From assembly GCA_017303995.1 (NCBI GenBank), contig JAFLBE010000027.1:1-55347 (forward strand): 55,347 nt of DNA, written 5' to 3'. The position numbers and the translations under genes are program-made. A model generated the notes under the pieces. The model searched no databases and was not told the DNA's origin. It saw only the letters and a program-made list of their open reading frames with translations. The DNA is from Bacteroidota bacterium (GTDB taxonomy: Bacteria > Bacteroidota > JABWAT01). Positions 42,791-52,050 of the stretch are shown piece by piece. Numbering within the stretch: position 1 is the stretch's first letter; every line of letters begins with the position of its first letter.

Positions 42791-44223
42791 AAAAACTAAT
42801 TTTAGCTGCTGTTGTTTCAGCACTTCCCGTACTTGTTTTTGCTCAAAACCCAGACCGGTCAAAAGCACCTGATTTGGGTCCGATTCAACCTTTGGTTGTT
42901 CCTGCAATGGAAACTTTTAAGTTGTCAAACGGGATTCCGGTTTACTTTGTCAGAAAAGATCAGGTTCCATTGCTTCAGATTAATCTGGTTGTAAGTGGCG
43001 GATCTGCATTTGAAAAACCGTCAGAACTTGGACTAGCAGGTTTGACCACAGATCTTATGACAGAAGGTGCCGGAAAGCGGAATGCTTTGGCTCTTGCAGA
43101 TGAAATTGACTTCCTGGGTATTCGTTTGGATGCCTATGCAGGATCTGAATTTATGGGCGTGAACCTGTTTGCTCCAACCAGCCGGGTTGATCAGGCTTTG
43201 GATCTGATGAAAGATGTTGTTCTCAATCCAACTTTTGCAGAAACAGAACTTAACCGCATCAGAAAATCAAAACTGGTTAGTCTGGGTCAGAACCATGATG
43301 AAGCCAGAGTGATTGCTTCAACTGCGTTTAGCCAGATTATTTTTGGGAAGGAACATGCCTTTGGTCGTGGTGCTGCCGGGACTGAAACGACACTGAAATC
43401 CTTCACACCCAAAGAAGTAAAGTCGTTTCACACTACCTATTTCAATTCGAAGAATGCATGGATTGTGGTTGCCGGTGCAATCGATCAGAAAACACTAAAG
43501 AATAAACTTGAAACAGCATTCGGGAAGATGAAAGCCGGCAAATCATTCGAAACACCTAAATTGCCTGTTCCCTCTGTTGCTGGCCGTGTGATTTATCTGA
43601 TTGATAAACCGGGTGCCGCACAATCTGAACTCAGGATCGGACATGCAGGCGTCAACCGGATGACACCCGATTACTTTAATCTGACAGTTGTGAACACGAT
43701 TCTGGGTGGATCGTTTACTTCCCGGTTGAACCAGAATATCCGCGAAGAACATGGGTATGCCTACGGAGCTTCCTCCCGGTTCGGTTTCCAGAAAAATACG
43801 GGTGCCTTTCTGGCGGCTTCAGCCGTTCAGACTGAAGTGACCGATTCGGCCATTTACGAATTCATGAAAGAACTGAACGGAATTGCAGAAATCAGTGAGC
43901 AGGATCTCTCCCGGGCAAGAAATTATGTCGCATTGAGTTTCCCTTCAGATTTTGCTGATGTGCAAAGTATTGCCGATAACGTTGTCAGCCAGATCTTTTA
44001 TGGGCTGCCAAAGGATTATTTCAATACCTACACCGGAAATATTCTGAATGTAAAATTGGATGCTGCAGTTAAAACTGCTAAAAATTACATCAGAACTGAT
44101 AATCTTGTTATTGTAGTTGTTGGTGACAAAGCGAAAATCGAAGAAAAAATCAAAGGATTGAATCTCGGTGAAGTCAAGTACATGAGCATTGAAGATGTGC
44201 TTGGTCCGGTTCCGCAGATTTGA
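42787..44223 (+). CDS. M16-family peptidase, non-catalytic subunit
   Basis: A 478-residue exported protein: signal peptide (1-20, FAQ) and two M16 domains. At the position of HxxEH there is SELGLAGLTTDLMTEG, so the zinc ligands are missing. In the second domain REEHGYAYGASSRFGF carries the Arg and Tyr that in M16B heterodimers complete the partner's active site. It is thus the non-catalytic half of the pair with the upstream gene, which it overlaps by 4 bases. A terminator-like hairpin begins directly at its stop codon. Confidence 0.94.
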   Translation: MKKLILAAVVSALPVLVFAQNPDRSKAPDLGPIQPLVVPAMETFKLSNGIPVYFVRKDQVPLLQINLVVSGGSAFEKPSELGLAGLTTDLMTEGAGKRNALALADEIDFLGIRLDAYAGSEFMGVNLFAPTSRVDQALDLMKDVVLNPTFAETELNRIRKSKLVSLGQNHDEARVIASTAFSQIIFGKEHAFGRGAAGTETTLKSFTPKEVKSFHTTYFNSKNAWIVVAGAIDQKTLKNKLETAFGKMKAGKSFETPKLPVPSVAGRVIYLIDKPGAAQSELRIGHAGVNRMTPDYFNLTVVNTILGGSFTSRLNQNIREEHGYAYGASSRFGFQKNTGAFLAASAVQTEVTDSAIYEFMKELNGIAEISEQDLSRARNYVALSFPSDFADVQSIADNVVSQIFYGLPKDYFNTYTGNILNVKLDAAVKTAKNYIRTDNLVIVVVGDKAKIEEKIKGLNLGEVKYMSIEDVLGPVPQI

Positions 44224-44263
44224 AAAAAGAGGTCACTGAGCGGAGTCGAAGTGCCCTCTTTTT
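44224..44263 (+). terminator. Terminator hairpin with conserved loop after the M16 pair
   Basis: AAAAAGAGG (44224-44232) pairs with CCTCTTTTT (44255-44263), giving a T-tailed stem right at the stop codon. The loop is CACTGAGCGGAGTCGAAGTG (44234-44253), identical as reverse complement to the loop of the hairpin at 44314-44362. Confidence 0.7.
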
Positions 44264-44313
44264 GTCATTCTTCAAAAACGTAAATCTTGTCAATTTTACC
44301 TTTTCTGCTTATT

Positions 44314-44362
44314 GTAAAAAGTGTTGGACACTTCGACTCCGCTCAGTGACCAACACTTTTAC
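44314..44362. repeat. Hairpin with same loop as 44224-44263 but a different stem
   Basis: GTAAAAAGTGTTGG (44314-44327) pairs with CCAACACTTTTAC (44350-44362); the loop is CACTTCGACTCCGCTCAGTG (44329-44348), the reverse complement of the first hairpin's loop. Together with flanking bases the two loops form a 23-bp perfect inverted repeat (44231-44253 and 44329-44351). Confidence 0.8.
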
Positions 44363-44480
44363 CCTCCCCCAGATTGTGACCACCAATACTATTCCTAAAA
44401 ATTGGTCCCGGAATTCGTTCATCTTTCCAAATCCTTTCCTACCTTTATAGCCCCAAAAAAATACCAGAACGGACCAAACC

Positions 44481-46730
44481 ATGAAAATGTTCAGACTCTC
44501 GTTTTTATTCCTTTTCCTGAGTACGTCACTTTTTGCCCAGGGAACCGAGACTTTTACCAACATCAAAACCGGAAGCAGCAGTTATTCAGCTCAAACCTGG
44601 ACCGGTGATAACGGACTTCAATGGTCAGCATCGAAAGCCCGTACCGATTTAACTATGACAGGTCCGGCAATCACTATCGATGGTCGTACAACCGTTGAAA
44701 AACTCGAATGTATTGGTATTCCCGGAGGAATCGGCAGTCTCACATTCTCACATATTCAGGCTTTTTCCGGTTCGGGTGGTCTGCTGACCGTTAAAATTAA
44801 CGGAAACCAAATCGGTACGGATATTCCTATTTCTGCGACGTTAGAGTCGGCAACCCTTCCTGATATTAATATTGCCGGTGATTTCACCCTAACCATTGAA
44901 GTAAAAACTGTTAGGGTTTCCATTGACGACTTAACCTGGACGGCACCAACAGGTGAACCCAAACCTGAACCGGATTCACATCCAACAGCTTTTTCAGGTG
45001 CTTCTCTTTTTTCATCAAGCCTGACATTAAACTGGATCGATGCTACCGGAACCACCGTTCCTGATGGCTATCTGGTAAAAGGAAGTCTCTCTGGTTTTGA
45101 TGGAATTTCAGATCCTGTTGATGGCGATTCTGAGCCTGTAACCGGTTTAATAAAAGTCGTTGGTCATGGTACACAAACGCTTTCCTATTCGGGTTTGACT
45201 CCTGTAACTACTTATTATTTCAAGATTTATCCGTTTACTAACTCTGGGAGCAACATTGATTATAAAGTTGATGGTTCGGTTCAGCAGGTTTCGGTTACAA
45301 CTTTGGAAGGCAGTCAGCTTAAGCCAGAACCCAGTACTTATCCAACTCTATTTTCAGCACCTGATCCAGGACAAACCAATTTTTCCTTAAACTGGACGGA
45401 TGCATCGGGGACTACGATTCCCGATGGTTATCTGATCAAGGGAAGCAATTCCGGTTTCAATGCAATTACTGCTCCTGTTGATGGTGTTACCGAGGCTTCA
45501 ACCGGGTTTACGCGTGACATTCCGGCTTCTGTTGAAAACGCAATTTTCTCTGGATTATCCTCATCAACCACTTATTACTTTAAAATTTTTCCTTATACCA
45601 ATTCCGGTACTGATATCAATTACAAGACAGACGGAATTGTTCCACAGGCAAATGTGACAACCTTGTCTTCAGGTGGCGGAACTGGAATTCCAGTTGGTTA
45701 CTACACCTTGGCAACCGGTACCGGAGCAACACTCAAAACGAATCTGTACGGAATCATCAAAGGACATACTTCCGTTTCTTACGGATCCTTGTACTCTCAT
45801 TTTGTTTCTACTGACAGCCGTCCTGACGGAAAAATTTGGGATATGTATTCCAATATTTCCTGGACTCACGGTTCAAAACAGTGCGGAAGTTATTCAAAAG
45901 AAGGTGATTGTTATAACAGGGAACACTCGTTTCCGGCATCCTGGTTTAACGATGCTTCACCCATGTATTCTGATCTGTATCATTTGTATCCGACTGATGG
46001 TTATGTAAATAACCGCCGGAGTAATTACCCGTTCGGGGAAGTGAACAGTCCATCCTATACCAGCCAGAATGGGAGCAAGCAGGGTACAAATTCCTTCCCG
46101 GGATATTCAGGAACAGTATTTGAACCTATTGATGAATACAAGGGGGATTTTGCAAGAACATCTTTTTACATGGTGACCCGGTACGAAAATATTGTTTCAA
46201 ACTGGCAAAAAAATAATGCGTCATCAGATGCCGTTCTTGCCGGAAATACCTTCCCGGCTTTTGAGCAGTGGTATCTGAATATGATGTGGAAGTGGCATCA
46301 TCAGGATCCAGTCAGCCAGAAGGAAATTGACCGGAACAATGCGGTTTACGCCATCCAGAAAAACCGAAATCCGTACATTGATCATCCTGAATATGCAGAT
46401 CTGGTTTGGGGCGGAGTTGCTGTTTCAGTTGAAGCCGCGCATGTTCAGGTTGCAAGCCAGATTGAGATTATCTCTACCTATCCAAATCCGTTTAACCCGG
46501 AAATGAAAGTCATTCTGAACAGCGGAAAAGCAGAACCTGCCACCATCCGGATTTCAAATGTGCTGGGTCAGGTGGTTTATGAAGAAAAAGTAAATCTGTC
46601 TGCTGGCCAGAACGAGTGGCGGTGGTCGGTTAACTCGAAAGTTGGGGTGATGCCTGCATCCGGAGTTTATTATTTAACGGTTTCGGGATCTTCAGGGGTT
46701 TCAACCCGACCGGTTGTATTACTGAAATAA
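44481..46730 (+). CDS. Secreted endonuclease I with two Fn3-like domains and T9SS sorting domain
   Basis: A 749-residue exported protein: signal peptide (1-19, FAQ), an N-terminal beta domain (about 25-155), two homologous fibronectin-III-like domains (about 160-275 and 285-390, each with DGYLVKGS/DGYLIKGS and a TTYYFKI strand), an endonuclease I domain (about 405-640) and a type-A sorting domain (about 665-749, STYPNPFNPEMKV). The nuclease core has CYNREHSFPASWF with the Glu-His pair, and DLYHLYPTDGYVNNRRSNYP with the metal-binding Asn, as in Vvn/EndA. It should cut DNA outside the cell, for nutrition or biofilm DNA turnover. A strong terminator follows. Confidence 0.92.
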   Translation: MKMFRLSFLFLFLSTSLFAQGTETFTNIKTGSSSYSAQTWTGDNGLQWSASKARTDLTMTGPAITIDGRTTVEKLECIGIPGGIGSLTFSHIQAFSGSGGLLTVKINGNQIGTDIPISATLESATLPDINIAGDFTLTIEVKTVRVSIDDLTWTAPTGEPKPEPDSHPTAFSGASLFSSSLTLNWIDATGTTVPDGYLVKGSLSGFDGISDPVDGDSEPVTGLIKVVGHGTQTLSYSGLTPVTTYYFKIYPFTNSGSNIDYKVDGSVQQVSVTTLEGSQLKPEPSTYPTLFSAPDPGQTNFSLNWTDASGTTIPDGYLIKGSNSGFNAITAPVDGVTEASTGFTRDIPASVENAIFSGLSSSTTYYFKIFPYTNSGTDINYKTDGIVPQANVTTLSSGGGTGIPVGYYTLATGTGATLKTNLYGIIKGHTSVSYGSLYSHFVSTDSRPDGKIWDMYSNISWTHGSKQCGSYSKEGDCYNREHSFPASWFNDASPMYSDLYHLYPTDGYVNNRRSNYPFGEVNSPSYTSQNGSKQGTNSFPGYSGTVFEPIDEYKGDFARTSFYMVTRYENIVSNWQKNNASSDAVLAGNTFPAFEQWYLNMMWKWHHQDPVSQKEIDRNNAVYAIQKNRNPYIDHPEYADLVWGGVAVSVEAAHVQVASQIEIISTYPNPFNPEMKVILNSGKAEPATIRISNVLGQVVYEEKVNLSAGQNEWRWSVNSKVGVMPASGVYYLTVSGSSGVSTRPVVLLK

Positions 46731-46747
46731 AAGATTGGGTTTATAAT

Positions 46748-46778
46748 AAAAAAGGCGGATTTTTGATCCGCCTTTTTT
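46748..46778 (+). terminator. Rho-independent terminator after the endonuclease gene
   Basis: AAAAAAGGCGGAT (46748-46760) pairs perfectly with ATCCGCCTTTTTT (46766-46778) around a TTTTG loop, ending in a T-run 18 bases after the stop codon. It is the clearest terminator in the window and should work in both directions. Confidence 0.9.
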
Positions 46779-46859
46779 GTCTTCAATTGCAAATGCGGAG
46801 ACAGATCTGAGACCCGTCTCTACGAAAATTCGGAAAATACGGAGACGCGATAAATCACG

Positions 46860-46961
46860 TCTCTACGAAATTTCAATAAAAAATTTCCCCCCACTCTGCG
46901 TTCTTTCCTTAGACCCGGCAACGAAGTTGCTTGGGAGCGCCCCAGCGGTCGATTTATCCCC
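46860..46961. repeat. 102-bp direct repeat, copy A
   Basis: Starts TCTCTACGAAATTTCAATAA and ends CGATTTATCCCC, one base before the stop codon of the 1067-residue protein (minus strand). It has six differences in 102 positions from copy B at 52231-52332, in the same orientation. Upstream bases (46799-46858) hold further GAGACG/CGTCTC-type inverted repeats. Confidence 0.85.
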
Positions 46962-46962
46962 A

Positions 46963-49900
46963 TCATTTCACCAGTTGGATTTTACCGGTTTTGGTTTTTT
47001 CACCAATCTGTAACCGGTAGAAATACGTTCCTGATGACCAGGAACCGGCATTCAACCGGTAATCATGAACACCTGCATTCAGATCGGCATTCACCACCTC
47101 AGCGATCTGCTGACCGATCAGATTAAAGACATGCAGTTTTACCGTTGAAGGTTCGGCAACTGAAACCGAGAAAACCGTTGTTGGGTTAAATGGATTCGGG
47201 AAAACGGAGATCTTGTTTTCAAGAACAAATTCTGCTTCATCAGATTCACTGCTTTCCTTGTGAACTCTCATTTTATTCCCTGCCGGATCTACAACCCAGA
47301 ACGTGTAACGGGCAGTTGCCGGTGCAAACAGAACCGTGCTGCTTGTATCTACCCATATGGCAGAACCAAACCGGTTAAGTCCGGAAATGAGAATATTCTT
47401 TGCAGAAACCTGATTCACCACAATAGACCAGATGCCGGTAGAATCTACGACGATCGAATCAACAGCTTCAGGACTGACGGTCGTGTACCAGTTCAGGGTA
47501 TCACCAATTTGTGCGGCTACAATACTGAATCCGTTTTCATCACCTTCTTTGTTCATTCCCGGGTTTCCGGCAGGCCAGGAAACCGGTGCTGTTTTCAGAG
47601 CATATAAAGCCGGCGTCGTAGACGTTACAAATTCATACGGCCGAACGTCTACTTCATTATGAAGCAAACGGGCAGGAGTTGAGGAAAAAGCGGTGGTTTC
47701 CTTCGTCCATCTGGTTCCGTCATGTTTCCAGAGGAAGTAGTTAAAAACTTCTCCATCAGGGGATGATTTACCGATACTTGCGAGTATTTTTCCATTTTCT
47801 GCGGCTAATGAATAGGCATTATACAAGGAAAAACCCATGGTTTCCAGCACAGTAACGGGAGCTAGACTTCCGGAGTAATACCGCTTGCCAAAACACATGG
47901 ACCGGCTGTTTAATGAATTCTGACGGGTCATCATCAGAATCAGATCATCAGTTGAGTTTACAGTGGCAGCAAAATTAATGAAATTGCCACCGGAATTGGA
48001 ATACAGGGTATAGGTTGGAACCCAGTTTGTTTGGTGATATTTGCGACCAACCAGATTGCCGTTATGTATCCAGGTGATATAGGGTGTCTTCCCGTTGGTA
48101 GAAAAAACTGGCGTTGAGTTTACGGTAAATGAAGACCAGGGCTCCCAGTTGGAAACCAGTCCATTACTCATCGTTGCGGCACGTGTATAAACGGTAAGGC
48201 CATCAACAACCACAACGAGAAATTTATTATAAGAAGCAGGAAAGCCTGTTAAATTGGTATAAGGTGTAATATAGAGTTTTGCATTCAGGGAAAGCCCATC
48301 GACAATTGCGTCTATGTAACCCTCCATGACCTGATTAAATCCGGTTAAATACCCGTTTACAACTTCCCCGATTGCAAGTATTTTGTCGTTCCCGGGTTCA
48401 TAGCCAAAAAATCCGATATACGATTTCTGTTTATTGTAATCAGCCACAGCAACAGAGAGCAGATTGGAGGCATTCGAAAGGTCAATAGTGCCTAACCCTT
48501 CCGCACCAATGTTCACCTCTTTGACAACTGATCCGTTTTCCTGGTGAAACCATAACCCTGGATTTCCATTTGAGATGGAAGAAAAGTACGCCACCGCACT
48601 TGTTCCGTTTGCTGTGTAGGGGGATTGGGATTGTACCCACCCTCCTGTTTTTGAAGCCATCATAGCTTTGTAATTGGCGGTAATAAGATCATTTGGACTT
48701 CTGAAAACAACTGGAGTTTCGGGACTTGTGGAATTGGTAACATTATTGTTGGAACTTGACCAGTTCTGGAAGGACCCATCAAGCCCGGAAAAGTTTGCGG
48801 TTTGGGGTACCCTGATTTTGTAGTAGGGGTATTGAGGATTGGAAACGGATTGACTTTGTAAAAACACTCCGCCATTTGGCATTGTGGCAGAATTGAAACC
48901 GGATGCATAAGGCACCCATGTCTCGGGTTGATTGCCGGAACCATCTACGTACCACGGATCTTTTACTTCTACCGGCCCAGGAATCTGGACGCTTTCCAGA
49001 GTGGAGGCAACAGTCACCGGTTTAAGTTCTTTGAATTTGGCCAAATCAATTATTTTGTTAGCATTAACAGTTATTGAATGTCCCATTTTGTATTCAGAAA
49101 CCAAATCATTCCAATTGTTGTGTTTAAGTCTTTTATTATCCCAGGTTTCATGTTTGGTTTGAATTGTGGGTGCTGAGTTATTGACCAGATATCTGAATTC
49201 ACCCGACTTAACATTATCTTCGGTGCCTACCTTAAGATATGAATTGTCAAGATTTGCTGTTCCCTCCTGATTGGCAAAAGTTATTTTGACTTTCTGATCA
49301 AAATTAGCTGTCCAGATTTCGTCTTTTGAAACGGTGAGTGAAAATGGATTTGCTGTTTGGGTTCCGCCTTTGTTACTTGTCCAGTTGGTAAAAAAATACC
49401 AGTAATTATTCAAATTTAAATCAACACTTGATTTAATTTGAATGGTTTTTCCAACCGCATATTTAAACTCTTTGCCCGAGTTGTGCTGAACAAAGCCGGT
49501 TCCCGAAGCATCATCCACATAAATCGAACCACTGTTAAATGAATTTTTTATTGTTACAAGAAAATGTGGTTCATACTCGACCTCAAGGTTAAGGGTAAAT
49601 GAGCCCCACAAATTTTCTTTCTCATCATTGTTCATGGTTACACCAAAGGCAATATACCTATCGTTTACATTGCTTTTCTGATAATTTGTATTAATCAGAT
49701 TAAACAAGGTGGAATTTTGGCTGGCATTACTAATAAGTTCATTGACAACATCATTATTAGCAACTGACTCTAAAATGGTATTATCTCCCGTTGCAATTTT
49801 TTTATACCAATCCGGATGTGTAGAGTTGTTTGGAATTGAATATGTATTTAAGGTTACAATTTTTGAAGTCGTGGAACCCGAATTCGCATTGTAGGAAAGT

Positions 49901-50166
49901 TTTACCGACTTTAAAACAGAATTCGCTGGGATATAAGTATTGGAAAGATCATAATAAACGACCGCACGGTAAACTGCTTTCTCAGTAGACATTTTCCCGA
50001 TATAGGATCCATTTGCTCCAACGATAATATTACCCGTTGAATCTTTTTTTGCAGAATGTCCTTCTATTCCTGCTGGATATGCCTTCTGGTTCTGCCCAAA
50101 CCCCAATTCAGGCTGGAAGAATATCGCAAATAGACTAATACACAAAACCCAATGAATTTTCCTCAT
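46963..50166 (-). CDS. Large secreted protein with T9SS sorting domain
   Basis: A 1067-residue exported protein: signal peptide (1-24, GFGQ), an N-terminal beta domain with RAVVYYDLSNTYIPANSVLK (about 68-87) resembling DNRLRE/carbohydrate-binding folds, an immunoglobulin-like stretch with repeated KITFANQEG/WTANFD segments (about 210-380), a long propeller-like region (about 430-880) with Trp and Asn/Gly-rich blades (VQSQSPYTANGTSAVAYFSS, NGNPGLWFHQENGS), and a type-A sorting domain (about 985-1067, VFPNPFNPTTVF). No catalytic site is visible; it could be an adhesin or glycan-binding surface protein. The neighbouring lipoprotein gene on the same strand is 136 bases upstream. Confidence 0.78.
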   Translation of the reverse strand: MRKIHWVLCISLFAIFFQPELGFGQNQKAYPAGIEGHSAKKDSTGNIIVGANGSYIGKMSTEKAVYRAVVYYDLSNTYIPANSVLKSVKLSYNANSGSTTSKIVTLNTYSIPNNSTHPDWYKKIATGDNTILESVANNDVVNELISNASQNSTLFNLINTNYQKSNVNDRYIAFGVTMNNDEKENLWGSFTLNLEVEYEPHFLVTIKNSFNSGSIYVDDASGTGFVQHNSGKEFKYAVGKTIQIKSSVDLNLNNYWYFFTNWTSNKGGTQTANPFSLTVSKDEIWTANFDQKVKITFANQEGTANLDNSYLKVGTEDNVKSGEFRYLVNNSAPTIQTKHETWDNKRLKHNNWNDLVSEYKMGHSITVNANKIIDLAKFKELKPVTVASTLESVQIPGPVEVKDPWYVDGSGNQPETWVPYASGFNSATMPNGGVFLQSQSVSNPQYPYYKIRVPQTANFSGLDGSFQNWSSSNNNVTNSTSPETPVVFRSPNDLITANYKAMMASKTGGWVQSQSPYTANGTSAVAYFSSISNGNPGLWFHQENGSVVKEVNIGAEGLGTIDLSNASNLLSVAVADYNKQKSYIGFFGYEPGNDKILAIGEVVNGYLTGFNQVMEGYIDAIVDGLSLNAKLYITPYTNLTGFPASYNKFLVVVVDGLTVYTRAATMSNGLVSNWEPWSSFTVNSTPVFSTNGKTPYITWIHNGNLVGRKYHQTNWVPTYTLYSNSGGNFINFAATVNSTDDLILMMTRQNSLNSRSMCFGKRYYSGSLAPVTVLETMGFSLYNAYSLAAENGKILASIGKSSPDGEVFNYFLWKHDGTRWTKETTAFSSTPARLLHNEVDVRPYEFVTSTTPALYALKTAPVSWPAGNPGMNKEGDENGFSIVAAQIGDTLNWYTTVSPEAVDSIVVDSTGIWSIVVNQVSAKNILISGLNRFGSAIWVDTSSTVLFAPATARYTFWVVDPAGNKMRVHKESSESDEAEFVLENKISVFPNPFNPTTVFSVSVAEPSTVKLHVFNLIGQQIAEVVNADLNAGVHDYRLNAGSWSSGTYFYRLQIGEKTKTGKIQLVK

Positions 50167-50302
50167 TGCTTTTTTCCCTTTTATCTGTAAATTTACCCGG
50201 GAAAGTTTTCCGTGCCGGCAAGAATTCCTGATTGTGCCAACAACTGTTGGAATTTCTTGTCATCTCTCGGACCTGTCATGCCGGGTGCATGACAGGGTTT
50301 TT

Positions 50303-51691
50303 CTAATTTCTTTTACCGATAACCACAATTGCCCGGGTTTGATCCTCAAAGCTTCCGGTTCCCCCTATAGAACCTCCCAAACAAACAATCCTTCCATTAT
50401 ATGAAATTTTATCAAGACGATAGGATGGATTTTTAGATTGAAAAAAGTTATTGAATTTCTCAATTGTTGCTCCATTAAAATGAAAAACCTGACCATAAAT
50501 ACCACAAAACATGATATCGGTATTTGATTTTCCACGGTTAAAAATTGAATGGTTATTGTTCTCACCATATGCATTTGAAAACAATCGTTTAAATTTTTTG
50601 TTTTGAAACGAAGAAACTCCATTATTCCCGACAAACCAGGTTTTCCGGGAGTCTGACCACCAAACTGAAGTAAATATGTCTGTTTGAACATTTTCATCAA
50701 GATCTTCCCGATTCAAACCCTCCACCTCATTTGTTACTGAGGTGGAGGTCAATTTTACGACGACTGATGCCCATCCCCACTCTAATTGATTTCCCACTGC
50801 CCTGACCACGCCGTCCTTATCACCCCATATATCCACAAAATTGATATTTTCTGGATAGGGAATCCTGGTAAATGAGGAACCATCGTAAAATAATATTGCC
50901 CCTCTTATCCCGACGAAATAAACGTTATTCGCATCCTTTGCCCAGATTTTTGAAATGCCTTCATATTCATTGAGCAACCCTGTGTTAAAAAACTGCATTC
51001 TCCCATTTTTTGATCGAATCAGTGTTCTGCCTGCACTCATCCAAATCTCATCAGGAGAAACAACAAATATTGCTTCGGGATCAACAGATGAATTTAAATC
51101 AGGTTTCCCATTTTCAATGTAGTATTCCCTTTTCAATTTCCATTCTACCCCATTCCAAATTGCAATGCCATACTCATCCATAACAGTTGAATCGGGGTTC
51201 GCATGTTTTTTATAAAAAGTCCCAACGGCCCAGATGTTGTTATCATCAATAATGGCAACATCCCTTACAATGCTCAGAAAATAACCAAGGGTATCCACCC
51301 GCCAAGTAAAGTCATGACTGGTGGTATCCAGAGTTCTGGCGGTCAAAACATTGCTGCTCTTTTCAATTTGGTCACCTTTTTTAAGCAGAACCTGCCAGGT
51401 GTAATCTGTTGAGGCTTTCAGGGTTGAATCGTAAATCGTGGTATCTGGTTTGTGAAGGGAAAAAGAAGATTGAATTTCACCGTTCCGGGTCAGGGTTAAT
51501 GTTGCCGGAAGTATCATATCTTTTGTCTCAAGAGAAAGGGAAGCGGTGAAGACATCTACGTCTGTCAAGGAGAGTGACAAGCTTCGGTTATCCGGTTTTT
51601 GAGGTTCTGTTGGCTCCTGGCACGAAAACGAGGTTATTAATACGCCGGAAAGCAAAAAGGCAAAGCAAAAAGTACTATTTATATGTTTCAT
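50303..51691 (-). CDS. Lipoprotein with Fn3-like domain and BNR/propeller-like repeats
   Basis: A 462-residue lipoprotein: hydrophobic signal ending ITSFSC (acylated Cys about 24), a fibronectin-III-like domain (about 38-125, ending NVLTARTLDT), then the stretch FTWRVDTLGYFLSIVRDVAI (about 128-147), which opens a propeller of repeats such as NNIWAVGTFY, DEIWMSAGRTLIRS and NNVYFVGIRGAILFYDGSSF. Proteins with this layout are common in Ignavibacteria-like genomes and are often mislabelled glucosyltransferases; I see no transferase motif. It is probably a surface-exposed binding protein. Lies upstream of the T9SS cargo gene and may be transcribed with it. Confidence 0.7.
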   Translation of the reverse strand: MKHINSTFCFAFLLSGVLITSFSCQEPTEPQKPDNRSLSLSLTDVDVFTASLSLETKDMILPATLTLTRNGEIQSSFSLHKPDTTIYDSTLKASTDYTWQVLLKKGDQIEKSSNVLTARTLDTTSHDFTWRVDTLGYFLSIVRDVAIIDDNNIWAVGTFYKKHANPDSTVMDEYGIAIWNGVEWKLKREYYIENGKPDLNSSVDPEAIFVVSPDEIWMSAGRTLIRSKNGRMQFFNTGLLNEYEGISKIWAKDANNVYFVGIRGAILFYDGSSFTRIPYPENINFVDIWGDKDGVVRAVGNQLEWGWASVVVKLTSTSVTNEVEGLNREDLDENVQTDIFTSVWWSDSRKTWFVGNNGVSSFQNKKFKRLFSNAYGENNNHSIFNRGKSNTDIMFCGIYGQVFHFNGATIEKFNNFFQSKNPSYRLDKISYNGRIVCLGGSIGGTGSFEDQTRAIVVIGKRN

Positions 51692-51960
51692 ATTTTTAAA
51701 CTTATTAAGAAAATGTTTGTAATAGTCCCAGGATCATCAATTCTAAACAAACGCCACTCCGGGTTTTTGTCCTTTTAAAATTCCCTAAAAAAGCAAAATA
51801 AGATTAATTGAAATTGGTTATTTGGTTTCCGGGTTCAGATGAAAGGAATGAGATAAACCTAACTTCATAAAACACCAAAAGCAAATAAAACACTCATTCA
51901 TCGTTTTTTTTTTTGACAATTTGTGGCAAATATGTGATTTATTTCACCGGGGGAGGAACA

Positions 51961-52050
51961 GTTATAAGTTATAAAAGTTACAAGTTACAAGTCGAGCAAA
52001 GCGAAGATTCCGAACGTTAAAAACCCGGCCTTTGACGGGCTTTCGGGGGG
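51961..52050. repeat. Heptad array with doubly nested palindrome
   Basis: GTTATAA GTTATAA(AA) GTTACAA GTTACAA (51961-51990) lead into GTCGAGCAAAGCGAAGATTC, then CGAAC (52012-52016), then an insert with CCCGGCCTTTGACGGG (52024-52039), then GCTTTCGGGG. Read on the minus strand this is the 35397-35430 element (CCCGAAAGC|GTTCGGG...TCTTCG...CTCGAC) with an extra 23-base hairpin inserted at the bar. Confidence 0.75.

Noticed and set aside
44231-44351. Insertion sequence remnant bounded by 23-bp inverted repeats
   Set aside because: The interior is only 75 bases with no coding capacity, and each arm is itself the loop of a separate hairpin, so a pair of small hairpin elements explains it better.
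51911-51943. TTGACA with a downstream AT-rich box on the plus strand as a promoter
   Set aside because: No plus-strand gene or RNA follows within 1.8 kb, and the -10 match is poor.
51692-51960. Structured RNA or tRNA in the long AT-rich gap
   Set aside because: No cloverleaf, no conserved riboswitch-like core and no long stem could be found by eye.
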